From Peromyscus leucopus (taxonomy: Eukaryota > Chordata > Mammalia > Rodentia > Cricetidae): a stretch of DNA of 64,000 nucleotides. Positions 55,199 to 64,000 of the stretch are shown piece after piece (the stretch's first letter is position 1; the number at the start of each line of letters is the position of its first letter). The position numbers and the translations under genes were made by a program. The notes below the pieces were generated by a model. The model was given only the letters and a program-made list of their open reading frames with translations, was not told where the DNA came from and did not search any database. The DNA lies in assembly GCF_004664715.2 (NCBI RefSeq), contig NC_051074.1, positions 22,484,058 through 22,548,057 on the forward strand, given 5' to 3'.

Positions 55199-55575
55199 TC
55201 TTAGTTAGGGTTTCTATTGCTGCAATGAACCACCACCAAAGAGCAAGTTGGGGCGGAAAGGGGTTATTAGGCTTACACTTCAACATTGCTGTTCATCACC
55301 GAAGGAAGTCAGGACAGGAACTCAAACACGGCAGGATCTTGGAAGCAGGAGCTGATGCAGAGACCATGGGGGGATGCTGCCTACTGGCTTGCTTCCCATG
55401 GCTTGCTCAGTCCACCTTCTTAGAGAACTCAAGACCACCAGCCCAGGGACAGCACCACCCACCATGGGCTGGGGGCCCTTCCCCATTGGTCACTAATCGA
55501 GAAAATGCTGGATTTGAGAATTTCAGAGGACATTTCCTTGGAAGTTGGCACTGGGGAGCCTTGTGTTAGTTGAAG
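55199..55575 (+). mobile_element. Rodent interspersed repeat, second family
   Basis: TGTCTTAGTTAGGGTTTCTA start, GTTCATCACCGAAGGAAGTC, CAGGAGCTGATGCAGAGACC and TGGTCACTAATCGAGAAAAT. It shares its opening words with the copy a-d family but has a different interior. Confidence 0.8.
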
Positions 55576-56769
55576 TTATAGGGCATTATTTATAATTACA
55601 TAAGCCTTCCTCGGGGCAGACTAATATTGACTGTGGGAGACTGTTGGCAGTAGAAGCTGGCAAGACAACGATGCCTAGCAACATGGGGAAGGCATTGTGT
55701 AAAACAGACTTAACTGACAGGCTAAGTGCCCCAAGAGGTAAGACTTACTTTGCCCAGATAAAGAACCCACAGAACTTAAGCAGCCACTTGACACAGACAG
55801 TTGAAGCTGACCAGCAGGTGGTATCAGCCTCCAAGATGGATCTAATGTCTCTCACGTCCTAGCATTTGTTTCTCTGAACAGTCTCTTCCCGCACAGACAG
55901 GGATGACTTTGGTAACCAATAAGATATCACAGCAGTGAGGAACCATGACTTCCAAAGCTAGAACATCAAAGAAATGCTGGCCTGTCTTTTGCTTGTTTCT
56001 GTTATCACTGGGTAGAGAGGACCACACCGGGAAACCGCTGCCAACAAATACCAACTTGCTGGATCTATGAGTGGGTTACCTGGGAACTGCTTCTCAGCCC
56101 AGTCACTTTCTCAATGACTGGGGTCCCTCTCGGCACAGGAAGTGGTGCCACCTTGGGACTTTGTGGAATCCTTACAAACAAGAAGGCTTTTTTTTTTTTT
56201 TAAACCAAATGTGGCTTCTTGACATTGGACTTCCTACCTTCTAAGAACCATGAGCCAAATAAATCTTAATTCTTTCTAAAGTACTCACTGTATAGCATTC
56301 AGTTACAGCAATGGAAAACTGGATAGCTCAGGCCAAACATTTAGAAGGCTGGCTCATCATGTGTGACCTCCTATCTAGACTCAAGCTGCTGAAATACTCC
56401 TAAATTCTGAGTCATAGAATCTGCATGAAATAGACGCTTTAAAAAACACATCTAAATCTTGGTACCACTTGTCCTTAGCAGTAGATAATTTGCACATGCC
56501 TTGGGATCCAGAATTAGGATATTGTAACACTGAAAGTACAAATATGGGATTGGATCTAGTGAGCAGAGTCTGGAGAGGAGGCTGAGAGGGTGCTGCGAGG
56601 TGCTTATGCTGATTGTTGCTAAGCAACCGCTTCCCCATCTGAGGACGAAAGTACCACTGCTGCCCTGTAAGTCCACCTCTGCATCTTCACTGAAACTCCA
56701 GAGGTTCTCACTACAACCAGAAATAAGGAGAGAGTAGACTCTATGGCATAGGGATAAACATGGGTGTGC
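55576..56769. other. No feature recognised
   Basis: T run at 56190-56202 after AAGAAGG; GAACCATGAGCCAAATAAAT near 56250 suggests an old LTR-like end. No boundaries can be placed. Confidence 0.25.
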
Positions 56770-58102
56770 ATGTCTCTCTAGTCAGATGTGGAGTCCTTTG
56801 GGTGTATGCTCAGGAGTGGTCCAGCTGGGTCATATGGCAGTTCTATTTTTATGCTTTTGAGAAGTCCCCACACTAATTTGTACAGTGGCTATACTAGTCT
56901 ATACTCCCACCAATAGTAAGTTCACTCCCACCAATAGGGAGTAAGTTCACTCCCACCAATAGTGAGTAAGTCTGTCTTTCCTGCATCCTCTCCAGTGTTT
57001 TTTGTCATTTTTTTCTTGATGGTAGACATTCAGCTTGGGATGAAACGGCATCTCAAAGTTTTGATTTGCATTTCTGTGATGAGTAGAGATGTTGAACTCT
57101 TGAAAATATTGGCTACTTTTACTCTTTTGTGGTCTGTTCATTGATCCATTTACTGATCAGCAATGTTTTTATATTTAAAATTTGCAGTTCTTTATATATT
57201 CTAGATATTAACCCCTGTTTGAAGTATAGCTATGAAAGATTTTCTCCTATTTTGTAGGTTAGCTGTTCATTCTGTTGATAGTTACTTTGGATGTGCAGAA
57301 CCTTTTAATATCAAGTAATCCTACCTGTCAATTCTTGGGGCTATATTTTTATATCACCATATCTTGTACTATGGGAGTTCTTATCTATGACTATAACCAT
57401 CAAGTGTTTTTCTCAGTGTTTTCAATTTTAAATTACAGTCTCAAATCTAATTGAGACTTATTTTTGCTCATGGTGAGAGAGGGTCTAATTTCATTCTTCT
57501 GCAGGTATGTGTCTAGTTTTGGCATCACCATTTGTGGAAAAGGCCATCTTTTTCCCTATGCATATTTTTTAATATCTTTGTCAAAAAGAAGTTGTTATAG
57601 TTATATGGGTTTTTCTCTGGGTTTTCTAGTATCTTCCAGTGGTCTTGGTCTACATGTCTGTTTTTGTGCTAGTAGCAGGATGTCCTAATCACTATGGCTC
57701 TGTAATATGCTTAGAATTCAGGTAACATGAGGCCTTCAGCTGTGTTCTTTCTGTTTACAATCATATTAAACACATGCGGTCCTTTGTGTGCCCATCTGAA
57801 TTTTGGGATTTTTTTCTACCTGTGAAGAATGTCATTGGAACTTTGATGGGGATCACATTGAATCTGTAGATTGCTTTTACTAGTATATGGCCATTTTCAC
57901 AATGCTAACCCAGGACCATGGAAGGCAACTGCATTCTATAAGTCTTCTTCCATTTCTATTTTCATCACTTAAAGTTTTTGTTGTTAGAAATCTTTCACCT
58001 TCTTGGTTAGGTTTATTCTCATATCTTTTTTTGAGAATATTGTGAATGGAATATTTTTCCTTATTTCTTTGTCAGCAAGTTCATTATTGGTATATATAAA
58101 GG

Positions 58103-58106
<4 letters not shown>

Positions 58107-58158
<52 letters not shown>
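58107..58158 (+). repeat. (CA)n microsatellite
   Basis: About 26 CA units inside the L1 fragment. Confidence 0.97.
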
Positions 58159-58404
58159 TGTCTAAGTGTTTACTAGCTCCAAAAGATTTTTTTTGTGGAG
58201 TCCATGTGACTTTTCAGTGTAGAATTACGTCATTTTAAAATAGGAGGAGTTTAACTTTGAAAGAGTTTAATGTTTTCTTTTTAAAATTTTATTCGTCTCC
58301 TTTGTCTTATTGCTCTACTTAAAACTCATGCAATATATTGAGTACTAGTGGAGGGAGTGGATGCTCTTGTCTCATTCCATATTTCAGAGGAAATGTTCTC
58401 AGTC

Positions 58405-58419
58405 CCCCCCCCCCCCCGG
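58405..58419 (+). repeat. Poly(C) run
   Basis: About 14 consecutive C inside L1 sequence. Confidence 0.9.
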
Positions 58420-59530
58420 TTTCCCCCAGTTGATGTAACATTGGCTATAGGTAAGCAGTATATAGCCTTTATTGTATTGAGGTATATTTTGTCTACTTAA
58501 CTTCCTTCAAGACTTTTATCATGAAGCTATGTTGAACTCTGTCAAATGCCTTTTATGCATTTATTGGTATGATCCTGTGATTTCTGTCTTTAAGCATATT
58601 AATATGATATTGCATTTGTTTATTGGTATATGTTGAACCAACCTTGCATTCCTAGTCTGAACTGTCTGTTTGTGGTTCTTTTATGTGATCCTGAATTCCG
58701 TCAGTGGGCATCTTGGTATCAGGGTTATTTTGTCTTCACAGGATGTGTTTGGTAGTGTTCCTTTGTGGGATGGTTTGAGAAGGGCTGGTATGAGATCATT
58801 CTTGAAAGTCTGGTAGAATTTAGCAATATAGACACTCGCCCTGGTCTTCTCTTTGTGGGGATGTTTTTAATTACTGCTTTAATGTCATTGCTTGTTACAG
58901 CTCTGTTCAGGTTCTCTCTTCTGGATCTAATTTCAATAGGTTATAGACATTTGGGAATTTGTCCATTTCTTGTAGCTTTTCCAAGTTGTGGTAGTACAGG
59001 TTTTCAAAGTATCCTTTGATGATCTGAATTTTGTTGGAATCTATTGTAAAATCTTTTACAGCTCCAATTTTATTCATTTGCATCTTCTTGTTATCTTGTC
59101 TAGGACTTGATAAGTTTTGAAAATCTTTTCAAAAAATCAACTCTGTCTTGTTAACTCTATGTCGGTTTTGTTTTTTAAATCTTCTCCCTTAATTTTGTCT
59201 TCTGCTGCATTTGGGGTTTAGCTTCTTCTTGCCCTTTGGAGCTTTGAGGTGCAGTGTTATTTTAGATCTCTCTGATTTTTAAGGTATGAGAAGTCATATC
59301 GATAAAGTTTGCTCTTAGTACTGCCTTGGCTAGATCCCAGAAGTTCTCTGGCAGGCCGTCTTCTCATTTTTATTTGATTCTAGAACTTTTAAAAATTTCC
59401 TCTCTGATTTCTTCAATAGGCCACTGTTCATTCAGAAGTGTGTTGGGTAGTCTCTGTGTTTTTGTGTACAGTCTGAGTTCATCTTGCTGCTGATTTAGTT
59501 TTACTCCACCATAGTCTCATAGGGTACAGG

Positions 59531-60034
59531 GGATTATGTCCCGGAATTCTTAGAAGAGCATCCATTCAAGAACCCCAGCTCTACCTGCACCAGGCAAACA
59601 GGCTGCTATTATGCGGATGTCCCTTCCTAAACTCCTGTGGACAGTAAATTGCTAAACACATTGGGAGGTAGGAGCTTTGCCAGGTGGCCTTTGATGGATT
59701 ACAGCCATTATTGTGGGAGTGGCTTTGTCACAAAAGCGTTCTCACGCTCCTGCTGCATCTCTCCTGTGCATGCTCGTCCTTTCACATGATGGCCTCAATA
59801 CACACATGATATCATTTTCTTTATACATTAACTGGCCTATCAGAAGTCAATCATGGACCAAGGCAAGGTTCCAGGTGCAAGCTCTCCCCGACTGGATTAG
59901 TCTGAGGGGTATGGGTGGCTTCCAGCAACACAGCAAGACTAGTTAAGGATCAGAATTTACTGAGTTGAGAATTCATAAAAGGTAACATCATACAATCACT
60001 TCTTGGGTTTAGTAAAAATGATTGCCACTCACTG
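59531..60034. other. 3' flank of the phosphatase gene, no feature recognised
   Basis: Lies beyond the predicted poly(A) site of the minus-strand gene. Unclassified. Confidence 0.3.
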
Positions 60035-60718
60035 TGCATCACAAAAATTTCTTTTAATGAATAAATAATTTGATGAAATCAAAAAATATTTACAATATAA
60101 ACAAATGGAAAAGCTTTGGATCTGTGACTCTCACCATGTTACATTTCTGAACGGAGGCCTCCCCAGCTTTTCTCTTTGAATCATACAAATCCGCTAGAAA
60201 CAACAACTCATACACTGTGTCTTTGTTCATTACATCTTTATCTGTTAGTCCTTGAAAGCTATATAATCTTATATTATGCAACATGTTAAAATACAAATAT
60301 TAACTAAAAGAATATATTATCATAATGCCAGGTAGCATTCTCCACAGAACAAAACATACACTCAGTTGTAACAATGACAAAGGGTCACGGCCACAAAAAA
60401 AAAAACCCCAAAAACCCAAAAGTACAAATTCCTTCATAAGAATATAATTGTGCTCTTCGGTTGACCAGATGTCTGTGCTGCTCTAATAGTGCCAGTGGCG
60501 AGAACAGTCTCTGGTGACTGTCTGCTGTGTTTTGGTCACGCAGCAGCATTACAGGGAACTGGGCAGTGCAAGCAGTTTTAGAAACACTTTCTTGGGCTCT
60601 TAAAAAGAGCCAATTATGCAAAGCAAGAATAAGCATACTGACAATTCTTCATCTCATTGCCACAGAACGTCTTGACTTTGTGGTAGGAAGATATTCCTCT
60701 GCAGAGCTGTTGATGCTG
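60035..60718 (-). other. Ptprm: 3'UTR of the receptor tyrosine phosphatase gene (predicted)
   Basis: About 0.7 kb after the stop codon on the minus strand, AT-rich, with no SINE or L1, which stands out in this repeat-dense window and suggests constraint. The last plausible poly(A) signal is ATTAAA (plus-strand TTTAAT at 60053-60058), giving an end near 60035. A G/T-rich run (plus-strand A run at 60396-60406) lies in the middle. Longer or alternative ends cannot be excluded. Confidence 0.5.
60053..60058 (-). terminator. Poly(A) signal ATTAAA (predicted)
   Basis: ATTAAA on the minus strand within TTCATTAAAAGAAATTTTTG; no other close match to a canonical hexamer was found further downstream within the next 60 bases. 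Confidence 0.4.
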
Positions 60719-60772
60719 TCAGCCAGAATTCAAGTACTCCAGGGCCACCTCATAGCAGAACTTGTACTGATC
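60719..60772 (-). CDS. Ptprm: Last coding exon of a type R2B receptor protein tyrosine phosphatase (probably Ptprm)
   Basis: On the minus strand, TTTCTCTTCTAG is followed by 17 codons DQYKFCYEVALEYLNSG and TGA (60719-60721). Family knowledge: R2B receptor phosphatases (PTPRM, PTPRK, PTPRT, PTPRU) end with a (D/E)QYKF(C/V)Y(E/D)VALEYL tail closing the second, non-catalytic phosphatase domain. I recall the NSG ending as that of PTPRM; PTPRK and PTPRT end differently. The protein is a homophilic cell-adhesion phosphatase at cell contacts. The intact acceptor with polypyrimidine tract and the intron upstream show a real exon, not a retrocopy. Upstream exons are not seen before the right edge, so the last intron exceeds 3.2 kb. 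PTPRK is the main alternative. Confidence 0.8.
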   Translation of the reverse strand, partial: DQYKFCYEVALEYLNSG

Positions 60773-62358
60773 CTAGAAGAGAAAGTGAGGATGTCAGCAG
60801 ACATCTAACCTCTGCTTCTATTAGGGCAATTACAGCAGATGAGGGTTCTTAATTGCAAGACATAAAAACAATAAAGCTTTGAGCTAGAAATGAATCAGAA
60901 TGGAGCAGTTTTGAGCCACAGAGCACCCACTGTTGATGCTTCCCTACAATGCCTCATAGACAGAATTCCAGTATATGTGTGCATTAGCACCGTGGAAAGT
61001 CCTGTGCAGCTGAAGATGCTTGGGTTCTGCATGCAATTTACTATCAGAAAAGGAATTGCATCTGTAGTGAACAAGTAAGTGGGTTTTTTTTTTGTTTTCT
61101 TTTCTTCTTCTTCTTCTTTTTTTTTTTGCTATTCCCTAAACAACAGGATACATTAACTATCTATATGGCATTTCTAGTCTCTATTCTAAGTCATCTAGAG
61201 GTGATTTAAAGTACATGGAGGATGTGTTGGGTATATGTAAACTATGCCATTTTATATAAGAGAATGGAGTGTCTGCAAGGAGTGAGTCCTGGAACTAAGA
61301 CCTCATGGTTAACAAGAGATGAAGGTATGCTGTTCCTATATGTCTTACATGGGTATTAACAATTGAGCCTTGTGCAGGAAGATCAAGAGGTAGATGGGGA
61401 GACCAGGAAGGCTGGGGGAAATGCCTGCATGGACTTTCCCCAACAGGCTTGTCGATAAGGCTTTTCTCTGGCCCTGCTTTTTCTTGAAGTTTTAGTCAGC
61501 AGGATTTCTTGAACGTCACAAGACTTGACTAAGGTTCTTTTAAGTATCATGCACCTTACCATGACCCCTGACTTTGAGAAGTTTGTGATCTAGGGGAAAG
61601 GGCAAAACAGGTACCCGAGTGTTAGCACATAAGACAGAATGGTTCCCCGACATGGACTTCGGGTTCACTGGAGATGAGGACAGATCTTCTTGGGAAGGGT
61701 GGCATAGGATGGTTCAAATCTGAAATCTCCATCACAGGTTCATCTTTTAAATTCTTAGTCTCCAGCTGGCAGCACTACTTTGGAAGGTTTTAGACAGTGG
61801 GAGGTAGGGTCTAGGTAGAGGATGTAACTCACTGGCAACAGGTGCTCAGGGGAGATGTTATCACTACCCACTTAATATCTTAGTCTGGGCTTCCTGATCA
61901 ACTAAAATGGAATGGCCCCTGTCACATGCTTCTGCTGTCAGGATTTGTGTGGCTCCACAATGCCTTCTTTGCCATGATGGATGGAAAACCTCTCTGTAAT
62001 CCTCTCTTCTTTAAGTTACATCTGTAATTCAGGGGCCCAAGGATCGATGCAGCTAAGGGACGGGACTCAAATTCTTGGTTCTGTCTGTAGTTTTGATTTC
62101 TGCCATTGTTATTACAAGCATCCTTTTGGGCTCTCAGATGCTCTTAGATGATAAAAAAAAAATGACCATTTAAAGTGGGATTAAAACAGACCTTCCAGGT
62201 AAAGGCAAAAGGAGAATAAGAGACACATGAAAATGTTTGATATCTTCTGGGAAGCACATGTCAGTTCTTTAACAGTTTCAGTGAGTTGAAAAAATAAAAT
62301 TGGGTGCACATAGAGTGACAATCATCCCCTCTTAGGAACAGTCAGGTCTTCATACAGT
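60773..62358 (-). other. Last intron of the phosphatase gene, 3' part
   Basis: Acceptor AG at 60773-60774 (plus-strand CT). A plus-strand frame at 60890-61078 is not in the gene's orientation and matches nothing I know. T/TTC-rich runs at 61083-61128. CAAATCTGAAATCTCCATCA to CTTCTTTAAGTTACATCTGT (61715-62030) resembles an old LTR/MaLR-like rodent repeat. Confidence 0.5.
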
Positions 62359-62740
62359 TGTAGCTGTGGATTTCGCTCTGCATAAATAAAATGTCAATTG
62401 GCCAGTAGCCAGGCAGGAAGTATAGGTGGGACAAGGAGAGAGGAGAATTGTGGGAAGTGGAAGGCTGAGTCAGGGAGACACTACCAGCCACTACCATGAA
62501 AAGTGAGATGTAAGGTACTGGTAAGCCATGAGCCATGTGGCAAGATATAGATTTATAGAAATGGGTTAATTTAAGATAGAAGAACTAGATAACAAGAAGC
62601 CTGCCACGGCCATACAGTTTGTAAACAATGTAAGTCTCTGTGTATTTACTCGGTTGGGTCTGAGTGGCTGTGGGACTGGTAGGTGAGAGAGATTTGTCCT
62701 GACCATGGGCCAGGCAGGACTGGAGAAAACTCCAGCTATA
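62359..62740 (+). mobile_element. Solo LTR-like element of a second cricetid/murid LTR family
   Basis: TGTAGCTGTGGATTTCGCTC, AATTGGCCAGTAGCCAGGCA, TATAGGTGGGACAAGGAGAG, GCCACGGCCATACAGTTTGT and GGAGAAAACTCCAGCTATA are phrases of a frequent rodent LTR-like repeat. TG at the left, but TA instead of the expected CA at the right end. The flanks share only AGTT, so the target duplication is unclear. It sits in the last intron of the phosphatase gene in the opposite orientation to the gene. Confidence 0.65.
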
Positions 62741-63011
62741 AGTTGTTGTCTTTAAAGTCTTTCCCCCTGTATAACCTAGCTAACTGCTGCTTGCTTATTA
62801 AACCTTAGAATTTCATTTTTCCATCTTTTAACTTCCTGTGGTGTGCATTTATGAATGAGATGATAATGGATAATCTCAAAATAACCCCCTTTACCCCATC
62901 TGTTTGTTCTAGTTAGGGAACAAAGTCCATCTACATTCATGGGTATAGTTGATCAGTAAGGATGTACTCATATCATCTGGTTGATTTTCTTCTGGGTGTT
63001 TTAAAGAGTCT
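62741..63011 (-). other. Intron, no feature recognised
   Basis: A possible L1-like word (AGGGAACAAAGTCCATCTAC at about 62916); otherwise unclassified. Confidence 0.25.
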
Positions 63012-63160
63012 TTGTGTTTCTCTTCCTTCTTCTCCTTGTTGACCTGGAACATGGTGTGTTCCTGATCTTGAACTTGAAATCCTTCTACCTCTATGAGAGT
63101 TGGGGTTAAAAGCTTGTGCCACCATACCTGTCTCTTCAGGTTTTTCTTTCTTGTTCATCT
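63012..63160 (-). mobile_element. Old B1-like SINE, antisense
   Basis: CCTGATCTTGAACTTGAAAT, CTTCTACCTCTATGAGAGTT and GGGGTTAAAAGCTTGTGCCA follow the B1 complement with high divergence. Confidence 0.6.
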
Positions 63161-63439
63161 TTGTGATTAGATATAGATCATACAGATAATAACCTGATTC
63201 CTTTACACTTCTCATTTGCAGACCTATTCTATTGGGATTCATAACTTTCATGATGGTAGTTATTTTTTCATTCACATCTGGATGTTGAGTCCACTAAGCA
63301 TCTTTTGTAAGGCCAGCATGGTGGTCATGAGTCCCTCAGTCTGATTTTCTTTGAAGCATTTTATTGCCATTTACGAATGGTAGCCTTGCTGGGTACAGGA
63401 TTCTTGGTTGGCAGTTACTCTCTGAATTCCAGGAATGGA

Positions 63440-63625
63440 TTATTATTTTTTTTTTTTTATTTTTGCAGGGTGGAGGGGTATGGTGTGGCAGATGGGTAAG
63501 GAATAACATATGGAAGGAGTCAGTTCTCTCCTTCCACCACGTGGGCTCTGGGGATGGAACTCAGGCTCTCAGGCTCTGTAGCAAGTGCCTTTACCTGTTG
63601 AGCCCACTCTCTAGCTTGGTAGTTA
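63440..63625 (-). mobile_element. B3-type SINE, antisense
   Basis: T-rich start at 63441-63466, then CAGTTCTCTCCTTCCACCAC, TGGGGATGGAACTCAGGCTC and GTGCCTTTACCTGTTGAGCC, the complement of a B3/B2-like SINE ending near CTCTCTAGCTTGG. Confidence 0.82.
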
Positions 63626-63713
63626 TGCCGCAATGTTGGCCTTATCTCTGCATGGGCACCACAGTGTAGAAAGCCTCTATAGATGGAGCATCTTTGGCTG
63701 AGATGGATGACCT

Positions 63714-64000
63714 TTAGCCTAGCATAGACCATGACAGAGTCAGAGAGACCCACTGTCTCTGGTGGCCACACAATAGAGATACTTTAGTCATGTAAATAGG
63801 TGTGGTGTAGACAGCAGTGGGTATGGGCATTCTGTGTGTAGCTACTACTGGAGGAACAGTAGCTCCAACTGGTGCCACGGATGTTCCCCCTGGCACTGTA
63901 GAGACCCAGCACCAGCAACTGCTTCTGGTTTTGGAGGTGGGGGCAGTGATGGGACCCATGCAGCCCTCTGTGGTGCTCACACAGTACTGACAGCAGCCTG
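63714..64000 (-). other. Unidentified Pro/Thr/Val-rich open frame running to the right edge
   Basis: A minus-strand frame of 88 residues (63714-63980) contains PVGATVPPVVATHRMPIPTA followed by VYTTPIYMTKV. The composition is unlike the SINEs and L1 nearby and could come from a processed pseudogene whose 5' part lies outside the window. I cannot name a parent. It could equally be chance. Confidence 0.25.

Larger units (their letters stand above)
56770..59530 (-). mobile_element. L1 ORF2 fragment (antisense)
   Basis: CTTTGGGTGTATGCTCAGGA and GCTGGGTCATATGGCAGTTC at the left, and ACTCTTGAAAATATTGGCTA further right, are the ORF2 3' part read antisense. It continues upstream to GCCACTGTTCATTCAGAAGT near 59421 and GACTCATAGGG-type text. 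No 3'UTR is present, so it is truncated at both ends. It contains a (CA)n and a C14 run. Confidence 0.85.

Noticed and set aside
60890..61078. Plus-strand frame of 62 residues ending near an AAGTAAGT donor-like site
   Set aside because: It is antisense to the phosphatase gene and I recognise no family; a donor-like motif alone is weak.
1..64000. CRISPR arrays, operons, bacterial or phage genes, tRNA or rRNA genes
   Set aside because: The window is rodent genomic DNA. Regular spacing of repeats is absent, and tRNA-like sequences are only the heads of B2/B4 SINEs.

Overview
The window is mammalian, from a murid-type rodent. B1, B2, B3 and B4 SINEs, rodent L1 fragments, GT/CA microsatellites and solo LTRs fill most of it. 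A solo-LTR family present in three copies (TG...CA ends, 6-bp target duplications, a TATATAAGG box) is one I associate with cricetid rodents such as hamsters, deer mice and voles. The species cannot be fixed from the sequence alone.

Two genes are touched, one near each end and both on the minus strand. At 945-1035 is the first coding exon of a THEMIS-family (CABIT-domain) gene: 30 codons plus one base, followed by a GT donor. Its best match is a THEMIS paralogue, probably Themis3. At 60719-60772 is the last coding exon of a type R2B receptor tyrosine phosphatase, preceded by an acceptor and ending in ALEYLNSG-stop; it is probably Ptprm, with its 3'UTR running down to about 60035. I recall Ptprm and Themis3 as tandem minus-strand neighbours in mouse, which fits. 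The 59 kb between them shows no other intact gene.

Region by region: 1-944 is intron of the THEMIS-family gene. 1.0-8.7 kb is mostly old sequence with a few SINEs and simple repeats. 8.8-10.9 kb is a sense L1 3' end interrupted by a B1 and a solo LTR. 11-22 kb is SINE-rich and carries a second solo LTR (14883-15404). 22.7-34.1 kb is one long minus-strand L1, from 3'UTR through ORF2 and the ORF1 start to a 5'UTR-like part. It is interrupted by a third solo LTR, a short L1 tail, a B1, a rodent interspersed repeat and a processed pseudogene of Sgk3. 34-42 kb is mixed. 42.1-46.8 kb is another minus-strand L1, directly abutted by a plus-strand L1 3' end (46.8-47.8 kb). 48-56 kb is rodent interspersed repeats and unclassified sequence. 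56.8-59.5 kb is a third minus-strand L1 fragment. From 60.8 kb to the end is the last intron of the phosphatase gene, with a solo-LTR-like element and SINEs.

The most interesting object is the Sgk3 retrocopy (29257-32140, minus strand). It is bounded by a perfect 12-bp target-site duplication and has a poly(A) tail with an AATAAA signal. Its 5' end is not Sgk3: the first about 116 nt match the same LTR family found nearby as solo LTRs. The LTR match begins about 30 bp after the TATA box and stops exactly at a conserved AG|GTGAG donor in the LTR, where Sgk3 coding sequence begins. The retrocopy therefore appears to be a reverse-transcribed copy of an LTR-initiated, spliced LTR-Sgk3 transcript that lacked nearly all of the PX domain. 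It also lacks 44 in-frame kinase codons, consistent with exon skipping.
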